A DNA stretch of 64,000 nucleotides from Porphyromonadaceae bacterium UBA4277 (GCA_002395965.1 DGVT01000107.1:1-64000), one strand, 5' to 3'; shown: positions 55,263 through 63,850, numbered from the stretch's first letter. The notes: generated by a model not told the origin, from the letters alone. A program made the numbers and translations.

Positions 55263-56327
55263 TTATTTGTACTCTTTGGGCTCTTGCTCGCCGCGCAGCA
55301 CTGCCAAGGCGTTGCCTGCCAGTGCCTGCAGCTCGTCCTCGCCGGGATATACGTGCACGGGTGCCACCCACTCGACACGACGCTTGATCTCGTCGCGCAG
55401 ATAGGGCCAGTAGGCCATGCCGCCGGTGAGTAAGATGGCATCCACCTTACCGCAGAAGTATGCACCAAGGGCGCAGATGCTCTTTGCGATAGAGTAGATC
55501 ATTGCATCCACATAGAATTTGTACTTCTCGTTGTGGTCCTCGTTGATGGCACGTTCCACCTCGCGCATGTCGTTAGTACCGATCAAGGCTGCCAGGCCGG
55601 CATTGCCGCTGAGCATCTTGAGCGTCTCCTCGAGGGTGTATTTGCCGCTGTAGCACAAGCGCACGAGGCTGCTTGCGGGCAGTGTGCCGGCACGTTCTGG
55701 AGCCACGGGGCCTTCGCCGTCGAGGGCGTTGTTCACGTCAACACCGCGACCATGGGCATGAGCTGCTACCGATACGCCGCCACCCAGGTGGCACACGATG
55801 AGGTTAAGGTCTTCGTAGCGCTGGCCATGCTCCTTGGCATAGCGGCGGGCGATGGCACGCTGGTTGAGCGGGTGCCAGATGCTGATGCGCTGCATCAGCG
55901 GCGAGCCGCACACGCGGGCATGGTCGTCGAGTTCGTCAACCACCACGGGGTCGGCAATGAAAGCCTCGCAGCCATCAATGTTCTTGGCTATCTCGCGGGC
56001 GATGATGCAGCCCAGGTCGCTGGCATGGTGGTGCTCGCTGGTGCGCACGTCGTTAATCATCGTGTCGTTAACACGATAGGTGCCACCGGGGATGGGCTTG
56101 AGCAGACCGCCGCGCGCAACTACTGCGTCAAATTTCAGCTCGATGCCTGCATCGGTAATTTCCTTAACGATAAGCTCTTTGCGGAACTCATGCTGATCGA
56201 CTACGGCCTTGTATGGAGCCAGCTCCTCAACCGAGTGGGTGAGACCTTTCTTGAAAATGCACTCTTCGTCGTTATAGACGGCGATCTTGGTTGATGTGGA
56301 ACCGGGGTTAATAACTAATATTTCCAT
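55263..56327 (-). CDS. buk: Butyrate kinase
   Basis: This 354-residue ASKHA-family kinase interconverts butyryl phosphate and butyrate with ATP formation. It has the N-terminal phosphate loop INPGSTSTKIAVYND, VVARGGLLKPIPGG, CHLGGGVSVAAHAHGR and the C-terminal LLTGGMAYW. The length is typical. ptb lies 55 bp upstream in the same direction. In Bacteroidetes this pair may act on branched-chain acyl groups as well as butyrate. Confidence 0.94.
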   Translation of the reverse strand: MEILVINPGSTSTKIAVYNDEECIFKKGLTHSVEELAPYKAVVDQHEFRKELIVKEITDAGIELKFDAVVARGGLLKPIPGGTYRVNDTMINDVRTSEHHHASDLGCIIAREIAKNIDGCEAFIADPVVVDELDDHARVCGSPLMQRISIWHPLNQRAIARRYAKEHGQRYEDLNLIVCHLGGGVSVAAHAHGRGVDVNNALDGEGPVAPERAGTLPASSLVRLCYSGKYTLEETLKMLSGNAGLAALIGTNDMREVERAINEDHNEKYKFYVDAMIYSIAKSICALGAYFCGKVDAILLTGGMAYWPYLRDEIKRRVEWVAPVHVYPGEDELQALAGNALAVLRGEQEPKEYK

Positions 56328-56382
56328 TTCGATGATTCATTTGTGGGGTTACATGGTAATGAGTTGTTTCTCTCGTGACGCA

Positions 56383-57282
56383 TCAGAGTGCTGCAACGGC
56401 AAGGCTGTAGAACTTGCATGGGCCGCTATCGCTGCGCGACGGCGTCACCACGGGTGCCATGGTGCCTTGCAGGATGCCTGCGGTCTCGGTCTGCGTGAAG
56501 CAGGTGAGGGTCTTGTAGAACACGTTGCCGGCTTCGATGTCGGGGAAGATAACTGCGTCGCTCTCGCCGCGTATGGGTGAGTCGATGCCTTTCATTTCCA
56601 TGCTGTGAAGGTTGCAAGAGGTCTTAATGTCGAGCGGGCCATCTACGATGCACGGGCCGAACTCGCCGTCGCGGGCCATCTGGGCGATTTCCTTGTAGCC
56701 CACGGTGAACGGGAAGAACTTCTCGTTGACCTTCTCGCTGCAGTGGATGAGCGATACCTTGGGCTCGGCTACGCCCATGGCGCGGCACATAGCCGTGATG
56801 TAGCGCACTTGCTGGATGCGCTGCTCGTGAGTGGGATAGGGGATGACGGCAGCATCGCTGAACAGCAGCAGGCGGTCGTAGCCCGGTATCTGGGCCGTAG
56901 TCACATGGGTGAGCACATTGCCGCGGGGCAGGATGCCGGTTTCCTTGTTAAGCACTGCGTGCAGCAGGTTGTCGGTGTTGATGAGGCCTTTCATCAGGAT
57001 GTCGGCCTTGCCTTCGCGCACCAGGGCAACGGCCAGGCGGGCGGCCTCGTCGCGGTCGTCGGTGTCAACATAGCTGATGTGACCGCTATAGGGCTTGAGG
57101 GCATCGAGCTGCTCAAGCTGCTGGCGGCAACCAACAAAGATTGCATCAACAAATCCCTCGCGCAGAGCGCGGGTAACTGCTTCTTGAGTCGATTCGTCGG
57201 AGGCCCATACTACGGCCACACGTTTTCTCACACCACGATTAACGAGGTGCTTAATCAGGTCGTCAAAATTTTTGATTGTCAT
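56383..57282 (-). CDS. ptb: Phosphate butyryltransferase
   Basis: This 299-residue enzyme converts butyryl-CoA and phosphate to butyryl phosphate, which Buk then uses to make ATP. It belongs to the PTA/PTB family: ADILMKGLINTDNLLHAVLN, PLDIKTSCNLHSMEMKGIDSP and VIFPDIEAGNVFYKTLT are recognisable blocks. It is the first gene of the ptb-buk operon, with a -7 box at 57339-57346. Confidence 0.93.
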   Translation of the reverse strand: MTIKNFDDLIKHLVNRGVRKRVAVVWASDESTQEAVTRALREGFVDAIFVGCRQQLEQLDALKPYSGHISYVDTDDRDEAARLAVALVREGKADILMKGLINTDNLLHAVLNKETGILPRGNVLTHVTTAQIPGYDRLLLFSDAAVIPYPTHEQRIQQVRYITAMCRAMGVAEPKVSLIHCSEKVNEKFFPFTVGYKEIAQMARDGEFGPCIVDGPLDIKTSCNLHSMEMKGIDSPIRGESDAVIFPDIEAGNVFYKTLTCFTQTETAGILQGTMAPVVTPSRSDSGPCKFYSLAVAAL

Positions 57283-57338
57283 GATGGTTAATATAGTTTA
57301 GCTTTAAGTTTTGCAGGTTTATGTCCCTTTTCGAGCCG

Positions 57339-57346
57339 CAAAGTTA
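57339..57346 (-). promoter_or_regulatory. -7 box of the ptb-buk operon
   Basis: TAACTTTG on the minus strand, 56 bp before ATG 57282. Confidence 0.6.
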
Positions 57347-57425
57347 CGGATTTTTTTCCGTATTTGATAATAAACCGACGTCAATGCCAATATGTTTTAC
57401 AACATATTATTAATTGAGTCCACTT

Positions 57426-57445
57426 GAAAAAGTCCTGAAAGGACT
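57426..57445 (-). terminator. Terminator of the unrecognised Cas13b-adjacent gene run
   Basis: The minus strand reads AGTCCTTTCAGGACT (57431-57445) followed by five T (57426-57430). It lies 26 bp past the stop of the membrane protein gene, so the run from 59540 probably ends here. Confidence 0.6.
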
Positions 57446-57471
57446 GTAAACCCTCGGCCCATAGGTCGGCG

Positions 57472-58368
57472 TTATGAATTTTTCAATTGCTGATTGTGGG
57501 TTATGCGGTGTTTGTACCATAGATGTAAGACGAGTGCCATCCCTGCAATGTCGATGACTGGTAGCAAAACAATGCCATAGATTGCCACGTCAAGCAAAGT
57601 GGATTCGTTGATGTCGGTGGCTTCCTGACTGAGATACAACATGCCAACGACTGCCAGATTGAAGGCAATCAAGACCCCGAATGAGAGAACGAGGTAACGG
57701 ACTGTTTTCCCCAGTCTTTTCCATGCGCTTGTTGCCAATGATGCCAAAGCAATGACGAGGGCGGCGATGATAAGGACACGGCCTGTGTGATGGTCTCGCT
57801 CGATAGAACCGTCATCGGGGCAAGCCGCAGCCTTGACAGCCACACAGGCAATTGCAAACCCCAACACAATTCTCCCTATCGATTTCTTTGTAATCTTCAT
57901 GAAGTATTTCTTTCGACAATATATATACATAATAAGTTTAACAACCACAAATATAATATCAATTGCCCAGACGAGCAAATAGGCATATAAAAAATACCAA
58001 GGGTCAATACAAATGATGACAATTGCAGAGGCAATGACGAGTGTCAAAAGTAGTAATTGCATCCACGACTTCAAATGTCGCCGGATATAACCTAACCATC
58101 GGGCGGCAATGCTGAATGGAAGAAAGATGAAAACCAGACATCCGGCACAATAAACGAGAAAATATCGACAAGTTGCTAATACCCATCCCCATTTCTCAAT
58201 GGCTTCTTTCATTCTCACTAAATGGCAATTATCATGGGTGATTCTTATGTCGGGATGCTGCATGTAGTTATTGGTATCAATCAAAGATGGCACCAACCAA
58301 CATAGCACAAACACAAGACAAATTCCCAACAGGTACCAGTCAATTCTCTTCGGTTTCAACTTTTTCAT
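57472..58368 (-). CDS. Multi-pass membrane protein of unknown function
   Basis: This 298-residue protein has about seven to eight hydrophobic helices (residues near 12-30, 62-84, 100-118, 122-145, 165-180, 197-212, 223-245 and 262-285) and short loops, one with the acidic segment CPDDGSIERDHH. I do not recognise a family. It is not obviously Csx27 or Csx28, which are shorter. It is the last of three minus-strand genes (gap of 65 bp to the 279-residue gene) that lie between ptb and the CRISPR array. Confidence 0.7.
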   Translation of the reverse strand: MKKLKPKRIDWYLLGICLVFVLCWLVPSLIDTNNYMQHPDIRITHDNCHLVRMKEAIEKWGWVLATCRYFLVYCAGCLVFIFLPFSIAARWLGYIRRHLKSWMQLLLLTLVIASAIVIICIDPWYFLYAYLLVWAIDIIFVVVKLIMYIYCRKKYFMKITKKSIGRIVLGFAIACVAVKAAACPDDGSIERDHHTGRVLIIAALVIALASLATSAWKRLGKTVRYLVLSFGVLIAFNLAVVGMLYLSQEATDINESTLLDVAIYGIVLLPVIDIAGMALVLHLWYKHRITHNQQLKNS

Positions 58369-58433
58369 GGTATTTTGATTTTAGAGTATTTATTTTGTTA
58401 ATTTATTATTCACCGCATCATCATAAAACATTT

Positions 58434-59273
58434 CTAATTGGCTGCGCATTTCGTGCAAGGATGGAACCCCAGTTGGTCAAGAATGTCGCTTTCTATCGCA
58501 CTCTTTTCCTCACCGCTGGTGGCTTCATAGTAACTGTTGAATAAATCTATCAGCGGCTGTTTGAAATTGTCATTGAATTCCTTAAGCACCTCTCGAATAT
58601 ATTTATCAGTATATCTTAACATGATAAAAGGCTCGTCATAACCTGATTTTTCTATCTTGTATGTTTGGCGACCAAACTTTTTTATAATATTGAATTTACT
58701 TGAATCTCCTTTTATCCATTCCCCGAGTTCAGTCACTTTCTCTTTAATGCATTGTTCAACATCAATATGCTCAATATCGACATCTGTTATACCGCTGTTG
58801 GGACGGCTGCCTTGAATCAGTTTGGTTTTCACTTGAAACTTGGCATTGATGCGGAACTCCAGCACGTCGGTCTTGCCACGCTCAATCAAGTCGTAATTCT
58901 CACGCACGAATTCCTTGTATTGCTTGATTACTTCGGCACCTTTTTCTTTGATTTGTTCAGGCACCACAATATATGTGTAGCTGCTGCGAAGGTTTTCGCA
59001 ACGCGGATTACTATGGTATGCCGGTGGCACATCATAGCGAGTGAAGTGATGGTTGCGGTTTAAGTCGATGTATTGCTTGTATCGCGAGAGGAACTGACCT
59101 GGATTCTTGCAATACTCCTGGTAGGCAAGCAATTTGGCTACTTCAATCTTGTTCAGCCAAAATGGAGTGCTGTCTTTATATACTTCTCCTTCAAACTTGC
59201 AGTCCAGCAACACCTTAAACGGTATCAGAGAGAACAGTCTTTTACGATTGAATTTGGTGATGTAATGACACAT
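58434..59273 (-). CDS. Uncharacterised protein with possible split zinc site
   Basis: This 279-residue soluble protein is not in a family I can name. Residues 86-92 (YHSNPRC; H87, C92) and 270-276 (FHPCTKC; C273, C276) together look like the Ada-type metal site, where an H-x4-C near one end pairs with P-C-x2-C at the other, here separated by about 180 residues of mixed alpha/beta and a long helix (EVIKQYKEFVRENYDLIERGK). The function is unknown. It may bind nucleic acid, but that is only a guess from the metal-site pattern. Confidence 0.72.
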   Translation of the reverse strand: MCHYITKFNRKRLFSLIPFKVLLDCKFEGEVYKDSTPFWLNKIEVAKLLAYQEYCKNPGQFLSRYKQYIDLNRNHHFTRYDVPPAYHSNPRCENLRSSYTYIVVPEQIKEKGAEVIKQYKEFVRENYDLIERGKTDVLEFRINAKFQVKTKLIQGSRPNSGITDVDIEHIDVEQCIKEKVTELGEWIKGDSSKFNIIKKFGRQTYKIEKSGYDEPFIMLRYTDKYIREVLKEFNDNFKQPLIDLFNSYYEATSGEEKSAIESDILDQLGFHPCTKCAAN

Positions 59274-59310
59274 AAAGTTTCAAAGCAAATTCAACAATTA
59301 ATCAGTTCTT

Positions 59311-59354
59311 AAAGGTGAGTTCCATAAGTTGTGAAACGCGCAGAACCCACCTTT
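59311..59354 (-). promoter_or_regulatory. Hairpin in the 105-bp gap between the 53- and 279-residue genes
   Basis: AAAGGTGAGTTC (59311-59322) pairs with GAACCCACCTTT (59343-59354) at 11 of 12 positions, with a 20-nt loop. The T-tract after it is weak, so it is more likely an RNA processing or attenuation structure than a full terminator. Confidence 0.45.
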
Positions 59355-59378
59355 ATTAGTCAAGTCAAAGAATAACAG

Positions 59379-59540
59379 CTATTCTTCCCAGCTCTCATAG
59401 TTTTCATCATAATGCCACCGGTCTTCTTCATCGATGAGGCGTTGCATCACGCGGTCGCCCTCATCCATGAGATATTCCAGATAATCTTCAGCGTCGTTGA
59501 ACCCTGCATCAATCATGTCATCTTCAAATGTCATAGTCAT
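59379..59540 (-). CDS. Small acidic protein of 53 residues
   Basis: The frame from ATG 59540 to TAG 59379-59381 encodes MTMTFEDDMIDAGFNDAEDY and continues through LEYLMDEGDRVMQRLIDEED to RWHYDENYESWEE. It is very acidic (about 20 Asp/Glu of 53) and probably helical. It has no hydrophobic segment. It lies about 45 bp downstream of a promoter identical in its key parts to that of cas13b. The acidic, DNA-mimic-like composition is suggestive only. No family recognised. Confidence 0.6.
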   Translation of the reverse strand: MTMTFEDDMIDAGFNDAEDYLEYLMDEGDRVMQRLIDEEDRWHYDENYESWEE

Positions 59541-59585
59541 TAAATTTAAAGGTTAAACAAAATGGTGAACTCATCATTCACGCTG

Positions 59586-59620
59586 CAAAGTTATCACCCC
59601 ATTGCGAACGCTATGTTCGC
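59586..59620 (-). promoter_or_regulatory. Promoter with palindromic operator, copy 2
   Basis: On the minus strand the palindrome GCGAACATAGCGTTCGCAA (59602-59620) is followed after 8 nt by the -7 box TAACTTTG (59586-59593). The 6-bp arms GCGAAC/GTTCGC cover the region where a -33 element would lie, fitting a regulator-dependent promoter. The 19-bp core and the spacing are identical to 63936-63970 upstream of cas13b. It should drive the 53-, 279- and 298-residue genes. Confidence 0.65.
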
Positions 59621-59658
59621 GATAAAAAACAAAAACTAAAAGAGTAGTGTTTGATTCT

Positions 59659-60222
59659 GTTGTAATTACCATCTCAAATGAGGGCTTCCACAACACATTA
59701 TTCAAGAATATGTTGTTCAAGGTCGTTGTAATTACCCTCTCAAATGAGGGCTTCCACAACGCTACTATTGTAGAGCGTGATACTACAAAGGTTGTAATTA
59801 CCCTCTCAAATGAGGGCTTCCACAACGAGTCCACTTCTAACGTTCTGATTGATTTCGTTGTAATTACCCTCTCAAATGAGGGCTTCCACAACAAGGCTCG
59901 TATTAAGAATGTAACGATTACAGTTGTAATTACCCTCTCAAATGAGGGCTTCCACAACGTAGACCGTCCAGTTCTTGATACTGAAAAGGTTGTAATTACC
60001 CTCTCAAATGAGGGCTTCCACAACCAGGTCAGCGTAATGTAGTAGTTAATCCCAGTTGTAATTACCCTCTCAAAAGAGGACTTCTACAACTTACTTGTAT
60101 GAGTGCAGTTAATGAACAGTGTTGTAATTACCCTCTCAAATAAGGGCTTCCACAACTAAAATTGCGAGAGATATTAAAGACGGCGTGTTGTAATTACCCT
60201 CTCAAATAAGGGCTTCCACAAC
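59659..60222 (-). CRISPR. Type VI-B CRISPR array, nine repeats and eight 30-nt spacers
   Basis: The 36-bp repeats lie at 59659, 59725, 59791, 59857, 59923, 59989, 60055, 60121 and 60187, each followed by a 30-nt spacer. On the minus strand the repeat starts GTTGTGGAAGCCCTCATTTG and ends GGGTAATTACAAC, with an inner CCCTC/GAGGG stem, matching known Cas13b repeats (crRNA carries the repeat at its 3' end), so the array is read in the same direction as cas13b. Repeats 2-6 are identical. Repeats 1, 8 and 9 each have one change and repeat 7 has three. Confidence 0.95.
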
Positions 60223-60267
60223 CTACGTGACATAATAGTCAGAACTACTATGCCATAAGATGTATAT

Positions 60268-60284
60268 GTTGTGGAAATAATTAC
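60268..60284 (+). repeat. Inverted repeat remnant (possible anti-repeat)
   Basis: The plus strand reads GTTGTGGAA then ATAATTAC. These match the two ends of the CRISPR repeat in reverse orientation to the array, with the central hairpin missing. It overlaps the cas13b stop codon and lies 45 bp beyond the last repeat. A minus-strand transcript here could pair with the first nine bases of the crRNA repeat. Confidence 0.5.
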
Positions 60285-63200
60285 TCTGAATCATTTTCTT
60301 GTCTTGTTTTCTTTTCGAAATTATTCAAACAGGTTTTCATTCGTTCACTAATTAACTCCGCTATTTCTCCAATCTTGCCTGATGGAATATTCACTTTCTC
60401 GTGGTCTTTTGAATTGTACGAATTGTGAGAAAATGAGTTTCTAATGTTTAAGCAATCATCTTTATCAAGAACAGCAAATTGTGGTTCACATTCAATTAAT
60501 TGCCTGAAATTGTTCTTTTTTGGAATTGGTTTTTCTACTCCCTTTTTCTCAAAATAATAGAGTGATGATCGCTTGTCGTGAAGTTCTGGATAACGCTCAA
60601 GAATAAGTCGTTCTATTTTATGAACACTTTCAAACACATCGAGCCTCACTTTATCGTACGTCTCAAATTCATGTTCTAGTTCATCTCTATCAATCGTGAC
60701 TTTAACAGCGTTTGCATCATCACGTAGATATGGGATAAGTGTCTCAATGCGATTATCATAAAGGAACTTATGGAAATCACCGTAATTCTTCAACTTAATA
60801 GACTTTTGGCGAATAACCACTGACTCATTGCTGCCTTTAATGTGCAGTGTGATAGCGAATGGCACCTTAATTTCAAGTGCACCAACACCTTCTTGTCGCC
60901 TGATGGGACGAATATTTTTCAACTTGAATTCTTCAAATCTGTTTTCAAATAAATTCTTGTCGTTTTCAAAAAGGATTTCTCTGGCCATCATGAAAATGAT
61001 GATGTCTTGAACACGGTACCTTCGTATAAGCCTCTCTGTAGATTTTAGTTTGTGAAGGGCATGGGATAGTTTCTTAAGTTCTTCTTCCTTTTCGGAATTA
61101 GATGTTATCTTTTTAATATGCTTTTTGACTAAACCGTCATTAATTGGCACGCCATGACGCTTTGAAGAAATTCTAAGTAATTTTTTTTGTTGTGAATTGG
61201 GGAGCTTGCTCAATGTCTCTGATTTACTGATAATATCCTCAATACGATGGCGTTTGTCCAGCGTAGGATCTTTGGCTAAAGATTTGGCCAGTTTTTTATT
61301 GATTTCTTCAAAGTATTCTTTAAGATCTGAATTATCTGAATTATCTGAATCATCATCGTTCTCAATAGTTGTTTTGGATAGTAAAGTAAGAGACATGTCT
61401 GTTCGTAGAATGTCTTCTATTTCTTTTACCGTTTTTCCATAATCTTTATCGGATTGCAATAAAAGTTTGAAGAAATAATAATGCCGTTTGTAGTTGCCAT
61501 CGGGTTGGGTATAAAACTCTTGATAGTCATCGTTAAATACCTTTTTGAAGTATTTTGCAATCAAGAAAGCCACGTTGGCCTCTTCACGGTTGTTGCCACG
61601 TACAAAGCCTCTTCCAAAACAATCAATGAGAATATCTTTAATTGCAGTCTCAAAAAGACCACGAGGAAGTTCAGCAGGCAATTCAAGGTATTGCTGCATG
61701 ATACTTTTATAATACTCTTCATCGCGAAACTTCCATTTATTTACACCTCGAGTAAGGAATGGATACTTTATTAAATCTTCTTCGCTCAATAAAGAGTTAA
61801 GCCAATTCAATTTGGCTTTCAAATATGCTTGATAAAAATCACCTATAGTTTGTGGACTCTTGCTGACAATTTCCGACAAAAAAGGATGATTGCCTTTTGA
61901 TTGTATCAGATGTGCAGCAATCAACAATCGTTTCAGATTGTCGAAGTTGTCATAGATTGACAATGCCGATTGAAGCAGCTGAAAGTTAAGTCCTGTCAAT
62001 TTGTTGTTGCCGTCCGCAGGCGCTGGCTGTAAGGCTATGATGTCTTGAGCTAACCATGCCCCTAACCGTCCTTGCTTTATTTCAACAAATCTCTTTGTTC
62101 CACGTTTGTTTTTTTTACTATCAACATGTTTAACATTATTATATTTTTCGATGAGTTTTTTTGTTTCATCAATATGAGTTGTCAGCCGATTCTTCAGTTT
62201 CTTTTGAAGATTAGCTGTTATGGCGTTATTGTTATCTTGATTGGCATCCAAATACTCTTGAATTTTTTTAGGTAGATGTTGAGCATAATTGATGCCCAGT
62301 TGATTTGCTCGTTCTTGGGCATTTTGAGAAGTTATCTTACCATCCATCACTTCTTGAATGAAGTTTCTGAATCCTTCTACCCATTTTATGATAATGCTTT
62401 CTACGTCAGGAGAATCTGTTTTCTGATGTTTTTTGCGAATAATGTGATAAAAAATGAGAGCCGGTAATTCATGAGTACTCATGAAGCACTTTGGCGATTG
62501 GAGTAAAACGATTCTCTCTCCGTTGGCTTTTTGTTGTCTTAAATTTTTGGCTGTTGGCTCATTGGGGAGCTTGGGCAACACAAGTTTTGGCTCGTTTACG
62601 TCGTCCTTGTCTTCCCAGTATAACCCTATGCGATTATTGTTGATTATGTAAGAAGCGCGTTGATCGTTTATATAAGGCATGGTATCGATAGTATTGGTTT
62701 TAATATCCTCAAAATCCCTTATAAGATTCCCCCAAGTATCTAAACGCGCTTTCTCGATTTCATTAAGTTTGCCAAAACCATGGAGTTCTTTTTGAAGAGA
62801 ACGAACATGATTCAATCCATCAATACATTTCTTATTGTAGAAAGCGTATCGGTATTTCCCTAAATTAACCTGGAATCTGATAGAATTGAATACATTACAT
62901 TGGTCTATATAGTTCATAGCTAATTTGGGGAATCTGTCAGCATGACGAATCATGATAGCTGTTTTACTGCTATCTTCATCACTCGCATCGGGACGAAATT
63001 TGATTTGATCTTCGGTGGAGAGCAGGTCAAACAATTCTTTAGGGCATCGTTGCAATTCGTTTACCATGTCAAGAGCCAAACCGACATCGTCCTGCTGACT
63101 TTCGTAACGGTTACGTGGTAGTCTGATACGATAGACTGCTAAAGATTCAAAAATTATATGCTTGCGTTTGTCATTAAACAAATCGTCTTTGGCATAAAAA

Positions 63201-63850
63201 TCTTTTGTTTTGTTCAACATCTCATTGATGTATTTCTTCTCAAGAAATAATGAGATGAAAAAAACTAAACCACGTCTCGAAAATACTTTTTTATCGGTTC
63301 TGCATAGTTTCTTGAATAGACAATAACGATATCGTTCTTTATCCATTTCTTTGTTCTTAATGAATAAAACCTCATCTTCTACATAATTGAACCGTTGTTG
63401 AACAGTCCGTATCTCAGCCTTGAGTAATTCTTTCAAACGTGGAACAAGGGTTTGCTCACTTGGATGAAGATAATCTACACTTTTTTCCTCATCTGGATCA
63501 TAATGAGTAGTGTAATCGCGATAAAAATCCACTACTGTACCGATTTGAGGTAATATGTCGTTAATAGCTTTTATCTCATTATAGTCTTTAGCTGATTTGT
63601 CGCTATCAATCATTGGAGCCAAAAAAGGGAAGTGTTTATTTAACAATTCATAAAACTTTAACTTTTTATCTTGAGTAAGAGAATTGACCTTATCCTTGAG
63701 CTCGTCAATAATTTTTTTTGATTTATCAGTCAACTCTAAATCCAGACTTAAACACTTGGCAATGTGCTTTAATGTACTAATAAAATTATGCTGTGCCATA
63801 TTACAGTAAGCGGCATAAATGTACTTTCTATTTTTGTCAAATTCTACCAT
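60281..63850 (-). CDS. cas13b: Type VI-B CRISPR-associated RNA-guided RNase Cas13b
   Basis: This 1189-residue effector carries two HEPN nuclease motifs at its ends: RDYTTH (R111, H116) and RNSFSH (R1137, H1142). These positions match Cas13b, whose HEPN domains lie at the extreme N- and C-termini. Guided by crRNA, it cuts RNA and then nearby RNA non-specifically. Between them are long basic and helical regions. It is AT-rich compared with neighbours, suggesting horizontal transfer. The array lies 58 bp downstream. No cas1, cas2, csx27 or csx28 is visible; the sequence beyond 64000 is unseen. Confidence 0.95.
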   Translation of the reverse strand: MVEFDKNRKYIYAAYCNMAQHNFISTLKHIAKCLSLDLELTDKSKKIIDELKDKVNSLTQDKKLKFYELLNKHFPFLAPMIDSDKSAKDYNEIKAINDILPQIGTVVDFYRDYTTHYDPDEEKSVDYLHPSEQTLVPRLKELLKAEIRTVQQRFNYVEDEVLFIKNKEMDKERYRYCLFKKLCRTDKKVFSRRGLVFFISLFLEKKYINEMLNKTKDFYAKDDLFNDKRKHIIFESLAVYRIRLPRNRYESQQDDVGLALDMVNELQRCPKELFDLLSTEDQIKFRPDASDEDSSKTAIMIRHADRFPKLAMNYIDQCNVFNSIRFQVNLGKYRYAFYNKKCIDGLNHVRSLQKELHGFGKLNEIEKARLDTWGNLIRDFEDIKTNTIDTMPYINDQRASYIINNNRIGLYWEDKDDVNEPKLVLPKLPNEPTAKNLRQQKANGERIVLLQSPKCFMSTHELPALIFYHIIRKKHQKTDSPDVESIIIKWVEGFRNFIQEVMDGKITSQNAQERANQLGINYAQHLPKKIQEYLDANQDNNNAITANLQKKLKNRLTTHIDETKKLIEKYNNVKHVDSKKNKRGTKRFVEIKQGRLGAWLAQDIIALQPAPADGNNKLTGLNFQLLQSALSIYDNFDNLKRLLIAAHLIQSKGNHPFLSEIVSKSPQTIGDFYQAYLKAKLNWLNSLLSEEDLIKYPFLTRGVNKWKFRDEEYYKSIMQQYLELPAELPRGLFETAIKDILIDCFGRGFVRGNNREEANVAFLIAKYFKKVFNDDYQEFYTQPDGNYKRHYYFFKLLLQSDKDYGKTVKEIEDILRTDMSLTLLSKTTIENDDDSDNSDNSDLKEYFEEINKKLAKSLAKDPTLDKRHRIEDIISKSETLSKLPNSQQKKLLRISSKRHGVPINDGLVKKHIKKITSNSEKEEELKKLSHALHKLKSTERLIRRYRVQDIIIFMMAREILFENDKNLFENRFEEFKLKNIRPIRRQEGVGALEIKVPFAITLHIKGSNESVVIRQKSIKLKNYGDFHKFLYDNRIETLIPYLRDDANAVKVTIDRDELEHEFETYDKVRLDVFESVHKIERLILERYPELHDKRSSLYYFEKKGVEKPIPKKNNFRQLIECEPQFAVLDKDDCLNIRNSFSHNSYNSKDHEKVNIPSGKIGEIAELISERMKTCLNNFEKKTRQENDSE

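Noticed and set aside
57472..58368. Possible Csx27 or Csx28 homologue
   Set aside because: The protein is longer, has seven or more helices, and shows no RxxxxH motif of the Csx28 type.
59574..60042. Open frames of 149 and 131 codons on opposite strands with repeated WKPSFERVITT / VVITLSNEGFHN units
   Set aside because: They are translations of the CRISPR repeats; the 66-bp period is a multiple of three, which keeps frames open.
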